Shown here: piece by piece, positions 23,118 through 34,005 of the stretch
How the letters are laid out: every line of letters starts with the position of its first letter
Position numbering within the stretch: the first letter of the stretch is position 1
DNA from: Eutypella sp. D-1
Lineage: Eukaryota; Ascomycota; Sordariomycetes; Xylariales; Diatrypaceae
NCBI GenBank assembly: GCA_023313575.1
Contig: JAJTTP010000004.1
Location: 1,426,001 to 1,490,000 of the forward strand
Reading direction: 5' to 3'
Length of the DNA stretch: 64,000 nucleotides
Program-made: the position numbers and the translations under genes
Notes under the pieces: generated by a model
The model's input: only the letters and a program-made list of their open reading frames with translations
What the model was told of the DNA's origin: nothing
Databases searched by the model: none

Positions 23118-24906
23118 CTATTCGCCCTTGAGCTTGTCCTGGGTGACGGAGAAGGCGGCCTCGAGGAGGTCCTCCTCCTCTTTCTTATGGGCCGTCTTGA
23201 GACCCGTAGCGACAGAGGCGGAGGGGTTGCGGCCAGCGTACATGACGTGCTTGCGGTGGTGGTGGTCGGTCTTGTTGAGGAGGGTTTCGATGCGGGGCTG
23301 GACGAAGCTCCAGGCGCCGGCGTTGAGGGGCTCCTCCTGGCACCAGACGATGGTCTTGGCGTTGGGGTAGTTGTCGAGGTTGTCCTTGAGCTTTTGCCAG
23401 GGGAAGGGGTTGAGCTGCTCGATGCGGGTGAGGGCGACGTTGTCGATCTTGTTGTCGGCGCGGTACTTGTGGAGGGCGGCGTAGACCTGGCCGGAGCAGA
23501 GGACGACGCGGTCGACCTCCTCGGGGGCCTTGATGCTGCCGGTGGCGTGCTCGGGGTCGGGGATGATCCGCTGGAAGGCGGCGCCGGGGTCGGAAAAGTC
23601 CTCGATGTTGGAGCGGGCGATTGGGTGGCGGAGGAGGGACTTGGAGAAGAAGATGATGAGGGCTAGAGAAGTTAGCAGACGCTATAGAAAAGGGGGCAGA
23701 CTGGGCTTACGCTTCCTGAATTGGCGGTGCATCTGGCGGCGGAGGACGTGGAAGAGGTTGGCGGGGGTGGTCATGTAGACGACCTGCATGTTGCAGTCCT
23801 GGTGCTGGCGCTCGAGGCGGTCCTGCGAGGGAAAGACCCTGGGATCCTCATTAGAGAGCTGGAGGTAGCGCTCGAGGCGACCGGAGGAGTGCTCGGGACC
23901 CTGGCCGTCGTAGCCGTGGGGAAGGGACATGACGAGGCCGGTGCGCTGCATCCACTTGACCTCGCCGGAGGCGATGAACTGGTCGATGATGCACTGGGCG
24001 TTGTTGGCGAAGTCGCCGAACTGGGCCTCCCACATGACGAGGGCGTTGGGGGAGGAGAGGGAGTAGCCGTACTCGAAGCCGAGGGCGCCGAACTCGCTGA
24101 GGGACGAGTTGGAGATGACGAACTTGGCCTGGTCGCCGCTGATGTGCTGGAGCGGGGTGTAGGTGTTTTCGTTCTCCTGGTCGTGGAAGACGGCGTGGCG
24201 CTGGGAGAAGGTGCCGCGCTCGACGTCCTGGCCGGAAACGCGAACGTGGTGGCCCTCGGCGACAAGGGAGCCGAAGGCGAGGGCCTCAGCGGTGGACCAG
24301 TCGATGTTCTTGCCCTCGAGGACGGTCTTGGAGCGGTTGGCGAGGATGCGCTTGAGATTGCGGTGGAGGTTGAAGTCCTCGGGAGCGGAGCCGATGACCT
24401 GGGCGATGTGCTCGAGGGTCTGCTTGGTGACGTGGGTCGGGTTGTGGGGGAGGACCTCGGTGCTGAGCTCCTTGGGGCTCTTGAAGCCGTTCCAGGCCGA
24501 GGTGGTCCACTCCTTGCTGGTAGGCTGGTAGTCTTTGGACTTGGCGAAGCTCTCCTCGAGCATGCCCCAGACCCAGCGCTTGTGCTCGTCGACGTCGTCC
24601 TTGGTGAAGGTGCCGTCCTCGAGGAGCTTGCTGGCGTAGATGTCGATCTGGGGGCTGTGCTCGCTGATGCGCTTGTACATGAGGGGCTGGGTGAAGGAGG
24701 GCTGGTCGGTCTCGTTGTGGCCGTGCTTGCGGTAGCAGACTAGGTCGATGACGACGTCGGTCTGGAACTCGGCACGCCAGTCCGCGGCGAGCTGGCAGAC
24801 GAAGTTAACGGCTTCTACGTCGTCGGCATTGACGTGGAATACGGGGGCATCGATGGCCTTAGCGATGTCGGTGCAGTACGAGGTGGAGCGGGCGAAGCGA
24901 GGGTCG

Positions 24907-24937
<31 letters not shown>

Positions 24938-26282
24938 GGTGGATGGTGCCGCCAGTGGAAAAGGCCGGGAGCGAGTGGAAGCCGAGGCACTCGTAGACGA
25001 TGCCCTGGGCGGCGAAGGCGGCGTCGCCATGGAGCAGGACGCTCATGGCAGTGCGGTGGGCCTTCTCGTCATTGTTGTAGTGCTGGATGGCCCGGGTCTT
25101 GCCGAGGACGACGGGGTCCTCGGCCTCGAGGTGGGAGGGGTTGGCGACGAGGGAGAGCTGGACGCGCTTGCCGGAGGGGGTCGGGCGTTCAAAGTTCATA
25201 CCGAGATGGTACTTGACGTCGCCGGAGCCCTCATCTTCGGCGGCGGCGGTGCCGGCGAATTCACTAAAGATGGACTCGTTGGGCTTGCGGACGACGTTGC
25301 TGAGGACGTTGAGACGACCACGGTGGGGCATGCCGATGACGATATCCTTGACGCCGAAATCCACGCTGCGGTCGATGAGGGCCTTCATGCCGGGGACGAG
25401 GGACTCGCAGCCCTCGAGGCCGAAACGCTTGTCGTTGGGGTACTTGGTGGCGAGGAAGGACTCGAAGCTGGAGCTCCAGATAAGACGGTCTAGGATCCGG
25501 CGCTTCTCATCGATAGAGTATTTGAAGGGCAGGGGAACCTCGACGCGCTCGCGCAGCCAATCGCACTTGGACCTGTCGGGGATGTGGATGAACTCGACGC
25601 CGTAGGAGCCGCAGTAGATCTGTTCGCAGGCGGCGATGATCTCGCGCAGGGTCATCTTCTCGCGGCCCTCGCGCTTGAAGCGGGGCAGGATGCCCGGGCC
25701 CAGGGTGATCTCGGAGTCGAGGTCCTTCTCGGTGAATTGGTAGTGCTCCAGGGTAAGCTCCTTAGGTTTGACGGTGGTAAAGTCACCCTCTGTGCGGATA
25801 CCGAGGGGGTCTATTTTCGCCTTATGATGACCGCGTGCCTGGTAGGCGCGCACGAGCAGCTGGACCTTGAGATGGTTCATAACGTCAGGGCTGCCGCCGA
25901 CGCCGGTACCGATAGCGCCGGGTACGCCGCCGGTGGCCCCGGGAATGAGGGTAGGTGGTGGAGTGAAAGCCTGCTGGATGGGCATATCGCCTGACTCCAT
26001 ATTCTTAAAATAGACCTGCCATGACACGTGGACGCTCTCGGGGTCTTGCCTCCATTGTAAGTACATCTCGTCGATGTAGTTGGCGGTGCTCCCGGAAAGG
26101 AAGCTATCGTTGGGGGAGGGCGGATTCGTGGTCGTTGATGAAAGGCGCCTTTGATACTGGGAGGACAGGGCGAGTGGTCGGCGGGCCGGGACGAGGGAGA
26201 AACATCTCGACTGCGAGATTCCCGACCGGCGGCTGGCTCTTAAGAGCCTACCACCGGAACTTCGAAGCGTACTGCTCAGCAT
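23118..26282 (-). CDS. kgd1: 2-oxoglutarate dehydrogenase E1 component, mitochondrial (1,038 aa)
   Basis: Thiamine diphosphate-dependent E1 subunit of the 2-oxoglutarate dehydrogenase complex in the TCA cycle. Exons 26282-23711 and 23662-23118 are joined by a 48-nt phase-1 intron (GTAAGC donor, GCTAAC branch). The splice gives [18 protein letters not shown], conserved in all E1o proteins. The first ~50 residues are Arg/Ser-rich without acidic residues, a mitochondrial presequence. The E1o N-terminal motif follows ([20 protein letters not shown]). Further family motifs include [48 protein letters not shown] and [20 protein letters not shown]. The C-terminal [20 protein letters not shown] is typical. 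Full family length; no defects seen. Confidence 0.97.
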
Positions 26283-27920
26283 GGCTCCAGGCTCTGATGC
26301 TTTGAGAGGGAGACTTCTGCTTCTGCGTTTTTTCCCGGGATAGGGGATGTGAGAACTTATGGAATTATAACCAATTCAGATTTTAATGATTCATGGATTC
26401 ATGGGAACACTAAGAAGAAGAAAAGGAGGACTAGTTGAAAGAACTAGTTAATGACTATGACTATAGAGGGATAATTACCACTGCTCCACCTAAAATGTCT
26501 CGATAACCTCAAATCCTCAGAAAGACGAGCGAAGAGAGGTCTTCGAAGCTATGAACAAAAGGAATGGCGGAGTAAGTCTTAGACGGCAGAAGAATATAAG
26601 GAGGAGGAAGTGAGGAAGAATAATACCAGTAGGAGAGAATGAGGTTAAAAGGAAGCCGCTAGCCAGACCGGAAAGAGGGAGGAGGCATCGTCATTTTACC
26701 ACTTCAGGAGAGGGAAAAAAGTGGTAACAAAGAGCAACTTCCCCTACCTAGGGTACTGACCGCGGGTGACCTTCCAGGCCTGCTGGCCCTGTGACGGATG
26801 CCGGGAAGAACTTAAAAAGCTACATACAACGTACCTTGACATGTGCATAGATCGGTAAATTTGGCCCCTTATGCACCTATGCATAAATTGATCGACATTT
26901 GCCCATTCATCCGACCAATCAGTTGTGGAGTCGCCCGCAGAATGAAATGCAACTAAGCCGAAATTTTCGGTTTTGCCAGAATCCGGTTATCCAGGCTTAA
27001 GCACACCCGGAACTAGGATGTTAAGATATTTTCCCCGTCGCTGATTCGTTGTGAGCGACCGATTATTGCCGCAGCTAATGGGCATGGCCGAGGGCCCGCA
27101 GCCGCAATCCGACCAACATCGAGACTTGACTTACGAAATACATTCGACGCATACTTGAGCACTTCTTAACTATGTGCCTACCTAGGTATTTAACATATAA
27201 CTACATACCTAGCAGCCCAGATAGTACCAATCCTCTAGGAGCCCAGTCGAGACTCCGCTGGCACTTCGGCATTTCAGGAGGCTCTGTTTGAAGCATGCGC
27301 TAGTTAAAAGTTGAGTTCTTTAGGCTTTTCGGCATGCCGTAACCTTTATGCACCTCCTACGTAATTGGACAAATTTGAGAACACAATTGGGGCTCTGGTT
27401 GGTTGGAAGGATTTGGGTCCACTCTTTTGTGAGGCAGCTGAGCACCGTGCAGGTGCGCCTGCGAATCCAATTCAGGCAGTTGCAAGTGGAGTACAGAGAG
27501 AGTTACGAGGTCTAGCCACATCGAAAGTGGCGGTGGCGATGTGGCTAATTGAAGCTGGCATTGAATCCTTGGTAGAACTAGCACGTGTTGGCACAATAAG
27601 AAGCGCCAAACATCTCTGACACATAGCATGCCACAGGATTGCAAAAACAAAACTCAAACAAATCTAGGCGTCATTAAGTCGGTGATTTCAATAGGTACAC
27701 TCTAATAGAAGGCCTGAGGCTCACGCAACTTCGTTTGCGGCGATGCTTGGCTAGGCTACCGAACTAACCTTGGAACTTCGCGACGTAATCTACGCGACAT
27801 GCCTAAGCAGCCGGGTTGATCGGCATCATTAAATCGGCCGGATCAGAGTAGAAGGTTGCCAGTTGGTAAACGGCATCTTGCGTGCTCGCAATTTCGTATT
27901 CGTCTGCTTTCACCGTCATC
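26283..27920. other. Intergenic region between divergent kgd1 and tfb1
   Basis: 1.6 kb between two genes transcribed away from each other, so it should hold both promoters. Purine-rich (A/G) sequence lies at 26,400-26,720 and a CCAAT box at 26,917. Paired TACCTAGGTA-like sites lie near 27,179 and 27,204. An open frame without ATG (27365-27619) is listed separately. Confidence 0.5.
27365..27619 (+). other. Open frame lacking ATG (84 codons), possible exon or gene fragment
   Basis: Protein-like composition (segments KFENTIGALVGWKDLGPL and SKVAVAMWLIEAGIESLVEL, amphipathic) ending in a normal stop, but preceded directly by TAA with no ATG. It could be a terminal exon, a fragment of a degraded gene, or chance. 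No family recognised. Confidence 0.25.
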
Positions 27921-29964
27921 ATGTCGGTACCAAGAGGCGCCGCCGCCTACAAAAAGAAGGATGGCATCATCACCATCACCGACGATTATAAGCGGGTGAC
28001 ATGGACGCCTAACTCTACTCCTGACGGACCTCCCACCGTGTCCCTGACCGTGTCTGATATTGCCAGTATGCGAGACCCGTCCTTCATGATTAGCGAGGAG
28101 CTGACTAAATATCTCCCGCTCAGATCTACAGCAGACGCCGGACATCTCGCCGAAGGTCATGCTCAAGATCTTTGAGAAGTCGCCGACCGGGGGCGACCCC
28201 GCCGCGTACACTTTCCACTTCAACTCCGCCTCCAATCCGAGGGCCGAGGCGAACGAGATTAAGGATATGCTCTCCAGGCTCATTTCTACGGTCAAGACCG
28301 ATGATCCCGCGGTGCCCCGCAAGGCCGCCGGCGGGACTCCAAAAGCTGGTGCTGGAAACGCACCTGCTGCGGCTGGCGGTGGCAGTTCTGCCGCCATGAC
28401 CCTGGCCAACACGGTCGCGGGTCCGGCCGCTAGGGCCGTCACGGCGAACATCTTCGACGATGAGAAGCTGAGGAGGGATATCGAGCTGCAGCAGTCCCTG
28501 ATGAAAGCGGACAAGAACCTCTTCCAGATATATATGGACGCGTACGCGACGAAACCAGAAAATATGCCCCCCGCTCTGTTTAATAAGCAGTTCTGGAACC
28601 AGAGGATCGATATGCTCCGGGCTTACGCCATCGAGAATAGCCAGCGCAAGGCCCCGTATAACGTACTTGCTATCGCCAGGCCTACGATAGAGCAGAACCA
28701 GGAGGAGGACGGGTCCACCAGACTCAAGCTGAATATCACCAAGGAGCAGATCCAGCTGATCCTGGCGCTGCATCCCCTCGTGAAGCGGCTGTACAACGAG
28801 AACGTCCCACGCAAGCTCTCGGAAGAAAAATTCTGGGAGCGCTTCTTCCTCAGCAAGCTGGCCAAGCAGCTGAGGGGGGAGAAACCCAACAATGAAGAGA
28901 AGCGGGACGACCTCTTCGACATCGACGCGTACGAGGACGTCGCTCTCTTCTCCCACAGGAACATGGCCGAGCACATACCACACATCATCGACGTTGAGGC
29001 CAACGAGGAGAACCAGGGCGGGTTCAAGGGCGGCAATCGCAAAGATTCCGAGATGCGGCCCAGCGACCGGAGGTCGGCCCCTATCTTCCCGATACTTAAC
29101 AGCATGAGTCTGAAGTTACTAGAGAGGACGGCGCCGGCTGACCGCGCCAAGGCGGATTCGGCTGACGCGAACTACGATCCCTACCAGGAGCTTACCCTCC
29201 GCGACCTCCGGGAGGACACGGAGGACCAGCGCATCATCCTGAACATCAAGGAGCAGGGCACATTTTTTAACCAGAACGCCGCTGTCTCGGACGCCAGCAA
29301 GACGTTCGCGAAGCAGAAGCCGGAGCAGGTTCTCAAGGACGTGCAAGGGGAGCTGGCTGCCCTGGGTGGAGGCGACGGCGGGGGCATCGACCTCCACGGC
29401 GCGATTGGCATCGACGACGACAGCGACAGCGAGGACGAGGCCGCGCACGCGCCGCACGTCGGGTCCCGGGCCTCGAGGAAGGATGCCCAAAAACAGATCC
29501 TCGAGAGCATGCTGCAGAGGCGGGCCCAGGTGTACGGCCACAGCTCAGACGAGACGTCGCCCATGGGTCTCCCCGCGGACATCGCCTCCAAGTGCGGACT
29601 CACGCACGTCACCACCACCGAGTTCCTGCACCAGTTCTGGTCCGCGTTTCTGTCGGGAGACCCCGATCGCGCGGGCGAGCTCGGCTACCTTGCCGATGCC
29701 CTGCGGCGGTCCAAGGAGCGCATCGAGGCCGTGGCCGCGGAGGCCGACGAGGCGCGCGAGGCCGAGATCAAGCGGAAGAAGGAGGAGGTGGTACAGATCT
29801 ACGAGCGGACCAAGAAAAAGGTCAAGTTCAACTCCAGGTCGGTCCGGGGAGGCAGGGACGCCGTCCTGAAGCTCATGGGTCCCGCCCTGCAGTCCCTGGA
29901 CAAGGCCATCGGCGACTACCAGAGGGCGCTGGCCGCGGAAGGTATCCATGCGAGTACAGAGTAG
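27921..29964 (+). CDS. tfb1: TFIIH core subunit Tfb1/p62 (661 aa)
   Basis: Core TFIIH subunit acting in RNA polymerase II initiation and nucleotide excision repair. Exons 27921-28065 and 28124-29964 flank a 58-nt phase-1 intron (GTATGC donor, CTGAC branch). Splicing joins TVSLTVSDIA-NLQQTPDISPKVMLKIFEK, the PH-like domain that in Tfb1/p62 contacts acidic activators and repair factors. Two BSD-type domains follow, one near NLFQIYMDAYATKPENMPPALFNKQFW and one near KLSEEKFWERFFLSKLAKQL (each only partly quoted). A later acidic linker contains DDDSDSEDE. The C-terminal helical region includes TTTEFLHQFWSAFLSGDPDRA, typical of the family. The upstream in-frame ATG (27882) is disfavoured because MSVPRGAAAYKKKDG begins the conserved part. 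Confidence 0.94.
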
Positions 29965-30553
29965 CTAGGATGCAGACAGTGTATAAATAGCTAATACCGA
30001 GTTTTTTATTAAAGTTTATTTTTATTTTTAAAGGCACCACTAAACCGAATAATCATAAACAAGCAGTATATAGTCCCAATTCCGCCATGTGTTCCCAACT
30101 TAGGATTCCATTAAAAAATGAAGGATAATTTTGAACCCAGACCCCTAACAGAATAAGCATCTAACGCACAGGAATAGTCGCAGTGATTTACATGGTTATT
30201 CGGATTCTAGGTTGTTAAGAAAATATTTTTGAACACAGAAGCTTAATGGAACAACCAGTAAATAAGCAGTGATAACCACTGTGATTTCCGTGGTTATTGG
30301 GATTCTAGGTTTTCGAGGATGTACCTGCTGATTACCCTGGCAAGGGAAGTGCGACAACTTCCACAACCAAAACAAAAGTATAAAGCATAGACTATGAGAT
30401 CCGTTTGTTTTGATTAATTCTTCCCATCACATCTTCATATTCATTACCATCGTTAGTACCAGCACTCTCCCAACCGCACATTTTATCCCTCACGCATTCG
30501 TTACCCCCATCTATAGATACCCTTAATCAGATTTAGGAGGGAAAATTGAGGAA
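29965..30553. other. Intergenic region with diverged tandem duplication
   Basis: Short spacer after tfb1 containing AT-rich terminator-like sequence just past the stop (29,998-30,035) and the ~95-bp repeat listed separately. No gene. Confidence 0.5.
30128..30320 (+). repeat. Two diverged ~95-bp tandem copies
   Basis: Copy 1 (about 30,130-30,225) and copy 2 (about 30,226-30,320) share TTTTGAAC-CAGA, AATAAGCA, GTGATTT-C-TGGTTATT-GGATTCTAGGTT in the same order. A weaker partial unit may precede them. Many differences are transitions. Confidence 0.55.
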
Positions 30554-32320
30554 ATGCATCGTCTGCTGAGATCGTCCGCCCACACGTCGAGCGCTACGGC
30601 GTCGTCTCAGTCCCAGGCCCCCCAATTACCTGAGCTCCCGCGCTTCTCCGCCAGCTTCTTCGACCACAGGGACTCGTCCGAGGGTACGCCCAGCTGGCAC
30701 AGCTCGATCCCCGATGCTTTCTGGGTCTCGTCGACCAGCACGCCCGTAAACCCGGACCAGAACTCCCTCTCGGCCTCGGGGGCCAATCTTCAGGGCATTT
30801 CCAGGACCCCGGCCTCGTCAATCACTGTACGCCCTCCCGTACCGCCCTCGCTCCCGCTCCCGCCCCTGACGCGGGTCACGACCTTACCGCCCCAGTTGGC
30901 GCCTATTAATGTGAGCCCTCTGGGCCTTGACGTCGACCTGGTATAGCAAACCCATGCGTCACGATTTGATTCTCTCTACAGTCAGCACCCGGCGCTACGT
31001 GGCAGGGGCCGCCGGGCCTCGAGCGACTCGCTTTTACATCGTCGCTCAAGTCAGGTGGAGCGGAGAACGCGCCGTAACAGCAGCAGTAGCGAGCCGGCCC
31101 ATTCGGGAAGGGGCGACCCAGCCCCCTCGACAGGAAGCAGCACCCACACCACGGTTGTCGTGCCAACGTACCCACATCAACCACCGTACCCGCCTTATCA
31201 GGAACCCCCGACACCCCCTGGGGTTACAGGGCTCCTCCGGGAGTCCCTACGCCGACCTCAATTTACCGAGGAAGATATCAGGCGCTGGAGAGAACGCCGT
31301 AGGTACTATGTAAATCTCCCCTACAACCAAGCGCGTAGGGCGTTCGGCCGGAACCGTCGGGCCGCCGCGGCTGCCGCCGAAGCCGCCGCCGAGGCCGAGG
31401 CCGCTCAGCAGGGAGAGAGTTCCCGCACAGGGGCCGAGAAGTCTCAACACGGTAGCGCCCGTGGTGGGGTCGATAATGACGGCATTCCCTTCAGGCCCCC
31501 GCGGAGCGGCCACCCGGACCTTGCGCGCCACCCATTCTTCGGTCAGATGCAGACCGCTGCAGTCGTTGGGGATAGGGGTCATTCGCCGCAGGGCAGCGGT
31601 GAGTCGGGGGTCCAGCTTTTTCCTGGTTTCACAGACCCCATGGACGCCGCGGTGAATTCCACGCCGCCCATGCCGCCCATGCCGCCTATACCGCCGCTCC
31701 CGATGACCCCGGAGAACGCCGCCAAGGCCAGCGCCCTCAACAAGAAACAAGAGAACATGTGGAGTTTCGGGCGACGCCGCCACCACCCGGACGAGCGCCA
31801 GCAGCCATGGGACCAGCTCGGGCGTCGTCACTCGCCGCCCGCCGGTCCATCGCATACGGGGGGAACGGAACCGCCACCCGCGCAGACGCAGGGCGAGCCA
31901 GCGCGGTATCCACCGGGCTCGGTGGTTGTACACGGCGGCTACCCGCTTCCGAACATGCCCAGAGGTACGCAGAGCCCCGAGACTTGGCCCGGGCGTACGC
32001 CGAGCAACTCGGTCACCGTGGGCCCACAGCCACAGCCGCCACCGCTGCCGCAATTCCCGGAAAACATTGCGTCGCAGCAGGACTCGCAAACCGAAAATGA
32101 AAATCGCCGCTGTCCCTCGTGCAACAGGCCCCTCGCGGCTTACTGGAGCCTCCGGACCACCTTATTTCGCAATCACCGCCGCCGCGGCGAGCCCAACCCC
32201 CGCCCCCGCCGCTCCCTAGGGGAATTCTGCTTCCGCTGTCTGGGGCGCAAGCTCAAGGACAAGGCTGCGAAGCTACGGAAGAGTTCGGAGAATGGTGACG
32301 ACGGGGGACAGGCTGCATAG
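30554..32320 (+). CDS. Proline-rich hypothetical protein with C-terminal Cys4 motif (563 aa)
   Basis: I do not recognise this family. Two exons: 30554-30910 and 30986-32320. The 75-nt phase-0 intron starts GTGAGC and must end at the second of two tandem AGs (CTACAGTCAG), because using the first gives an early stop. The first exon is Ser/Pro-rich. The second starts with basic RGRGRRASSDS and RRTRRNSSSSE, then PPYPPYQEPPTPPG. A helical basic segment TEEDIRRWRERRRYYVNLPY precedes an Ala-rich stretch and a PMPPMPPIPPLP tract. Near the C-terminus CPSC and CFRC, about 40 residues apart, with basic residues between, could form a zinc ribbon. No membrane segment. Possibly nuclear or scaffold; function not inferred. 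Confidence 0.75.
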
Positions 32321-32616
32321 ACACGAACAGGATGTTGCATTTCCTCATGAGCGAGTTGGGAACCGTATGTGCATTATGAGTATTGAGTATTAGGACCCCC
32401 TTTTTTTTTTGTATTTTCATGGATCATTACTTTCAGCGAGAACGAAGGGGAACAGACTGGAATCGAATTCATCTAGCGAACATGGAAATACAGCGAATAT
32501 TACGTATATATGGCGCCCCCCGTGATTTCTACATACAAACGTGACCGTAGCCCATCCCATTTTCCGGTTTTCCCTATACGGTGATGATTTAGAACACCCT
32601 GATACCCTAGTCCACG

Positions 32617-34005
32617 TCACGAACGTATTACCTGCCACGGCCGGACCACCCCGTCGTCCCCGGTCGTCACGAGCATCTCCTCCACCCCCCTCTTCTCAGG
32701 AGGACAGCCGGGGTCATACCGCCTGCACCACGTGATGTGGTTGACCTCGTAGGGGCCGTGGGCATTGGATACCGTGGCCAGAACCCTCCATTTCGCGGTC
32801 GCCGTGCTCTTCGAGTGCCCATTAGTCATGGGCAGTTCTCCGTCAAGTTCCGCGGCCGCCTCGTCGTGAACGTTGGTCTGTGCCGCCCCGTCATCTTCCG
32901 CATATACGGCAACGATACCGTCGCTGCCCGTGCTGGCCACCAACCCCGTCTGCGCGCTCCACGACGCCGAGTAGATGTCCCGCGTGTGCGCCACGGGCAG
33001 CGTGGCGGTGCATTCCCAGTTCTCCTTCAGCGACCGGCGCATCGTGTTCGGGATACTGCCGAGGCCGGCCCAGGCGTGCGGTTGCTGCTGGGGCGCCTCG
33101 GCGGCCGCCTCCTCCTCTTTCAGCGTCCACACGCGGATGGTGTGATCGGCGCTCCAGGTCAGGAGGCGGGGGAAGCGGGAGGGGTCGCGGGGCTGCGGCT
33201 CCCATTTCACACCCCAGACGGTGCCTTCGTGGCCCTCGAGGACGGCAACGCAGACCCACTCGCCGTCCTCGTCCTGGCGCCAGACGCGCGCCGTGTCGTC
33301 GTAGCTGGCGCTCGCGAAGACGTCGCTCGAGTAGTGGCGGCCACCGCCGCGCGGGCGCCCGTCCGGGCCTGCGGGTAGTTCCGGACACCATGCGACGCAT
33401 TTGACGTCGCCGTCGTGCTCGTTCAGGACCGCCACCGTCTCCCACTCGTCGTCGGCCTCGGTCGCGCCCACATCCTCCCAGACCCAGATCGACTTGTCGC
33501 GGCCGCACGTAGCCACGTACTGGCCTGCGGGCGAGAACGCGACCGACTTGACCTCGGAGTCGTGGCCCTCCATCACCAGGGTGAATTCCCATTCATTCTC
33601 CTCATCGCCAGGGCCCACACCGTCTCCCCTAACCTCAAGCTCGAGATCGTTTTCGTGACCATCGCCCTCGTTGTCCCCCTCCTCTCCCCACCGCCATATG
33701 GCCGCGGTCGAGTCGAAGCTGCCGGTAACGAGACACAAGCGGCCAGGCCCCAGGTTCGGCTTCCAGGCGACGGAGCGCACGGAGCGGCCGTGGCCGCCGG
33801 TCAGGGTGCTGTGGGCGGAGAGCGTTGACAGCGAGAACACGGTGACGGACTTGTGGTGGGCGGTGGCGAGCAGCGGCAGCGTCGGGTGCGGTATCGATTG
33901 CCACGCGCGCTCGTAGAGGTCGGGCTTGAACGTGGGCAGTGGCGAGAGCTTCATCTCCCCCGGCATTGCCGTCGCGGCGTCTGGTGGTTCCTGTCTTGAT
34001 GGCAT
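32617..34005 (-). CDS. cia1: Cytosolic iron-sulfur assembly WD40 protein Cia1 (462 aa)
   Basis: Seven-bladed WD40 protein of the CIA targeting complex, which delivers Fe-S clusters to cytosolic and nuclear apoproteins. Single exon, no intron. WD-type repeats are recognisable throughout: GGHGRSVRSVAWKP..STAAIWRW; EGHDSEVKSVAFSP..KSIWVWED; NEHDGDVKCVAWCP..DTARVWRQ; EGHEGTVWGVKWEP..HTIRVWTL; HTRDIYSASWSA; and the last blade PYEVNHITWCRR..DGVVRPWQV. The order and spacing match Cia1/CIAO1. Acidic and Gly-rich inserts between blades make it longer than the yeast protein. It is transcribed away from the MHYT gene to its right. Confidence 0.92.
   Translation of the reverse strand: MPSRQEPPDAATAMPGEMKLSPLPTFKPDLYERAWQSIPHPTLPLLATAHHKSVTVFSLSTLSAHSTLTGGHGRSVRSVAWKPNLGPGRLCLVTGSFDSTAAIWRWGEEGDNEGDGHENDLELEVRGDGVGPGDEENEWEFTLVMEGHDSEVKSVAFSPAGQYVATCGRDKSIWVWEDVGATEADDEWETVAVLNEHDGDVKCVAWCPELPAGPDGRPRGGGRHYSSDVFASASYDDTARVWRQDEDGEWVCVAVLEGHEGTVWGVKWEPQPRDPSRFPRLLTWSADHTIRVWTLKEEEAAAEAPQQQPHAWAGLGSIPNTMRRSLKENWECTATLPVAHTRDIYSASWSAQTGLVASTGSDGIVAVYAEDDGAAQTNVHDEAAAELDGELPMTNGHSKSTATAKWRVLATVSNAHGPYEVNHITWCRRYDPGCPPEKRGVEEMLVTTGDDGVVRPWQVIRS

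Noticed and set aside
23721..24743. Long plus-strand open frame opposite kgd1
   Set aside because: Leu/Val/Gly/Glu-only composition typical of an antisense shadow of GC-biased exons.
17500..26282. Secondary-metabolite gene cluster around the P450
   Set aside because: Neighbours are an AT-hook-like protein and a TCA-cycle enzyme; no synthase, transporter or pathway regulator is present.
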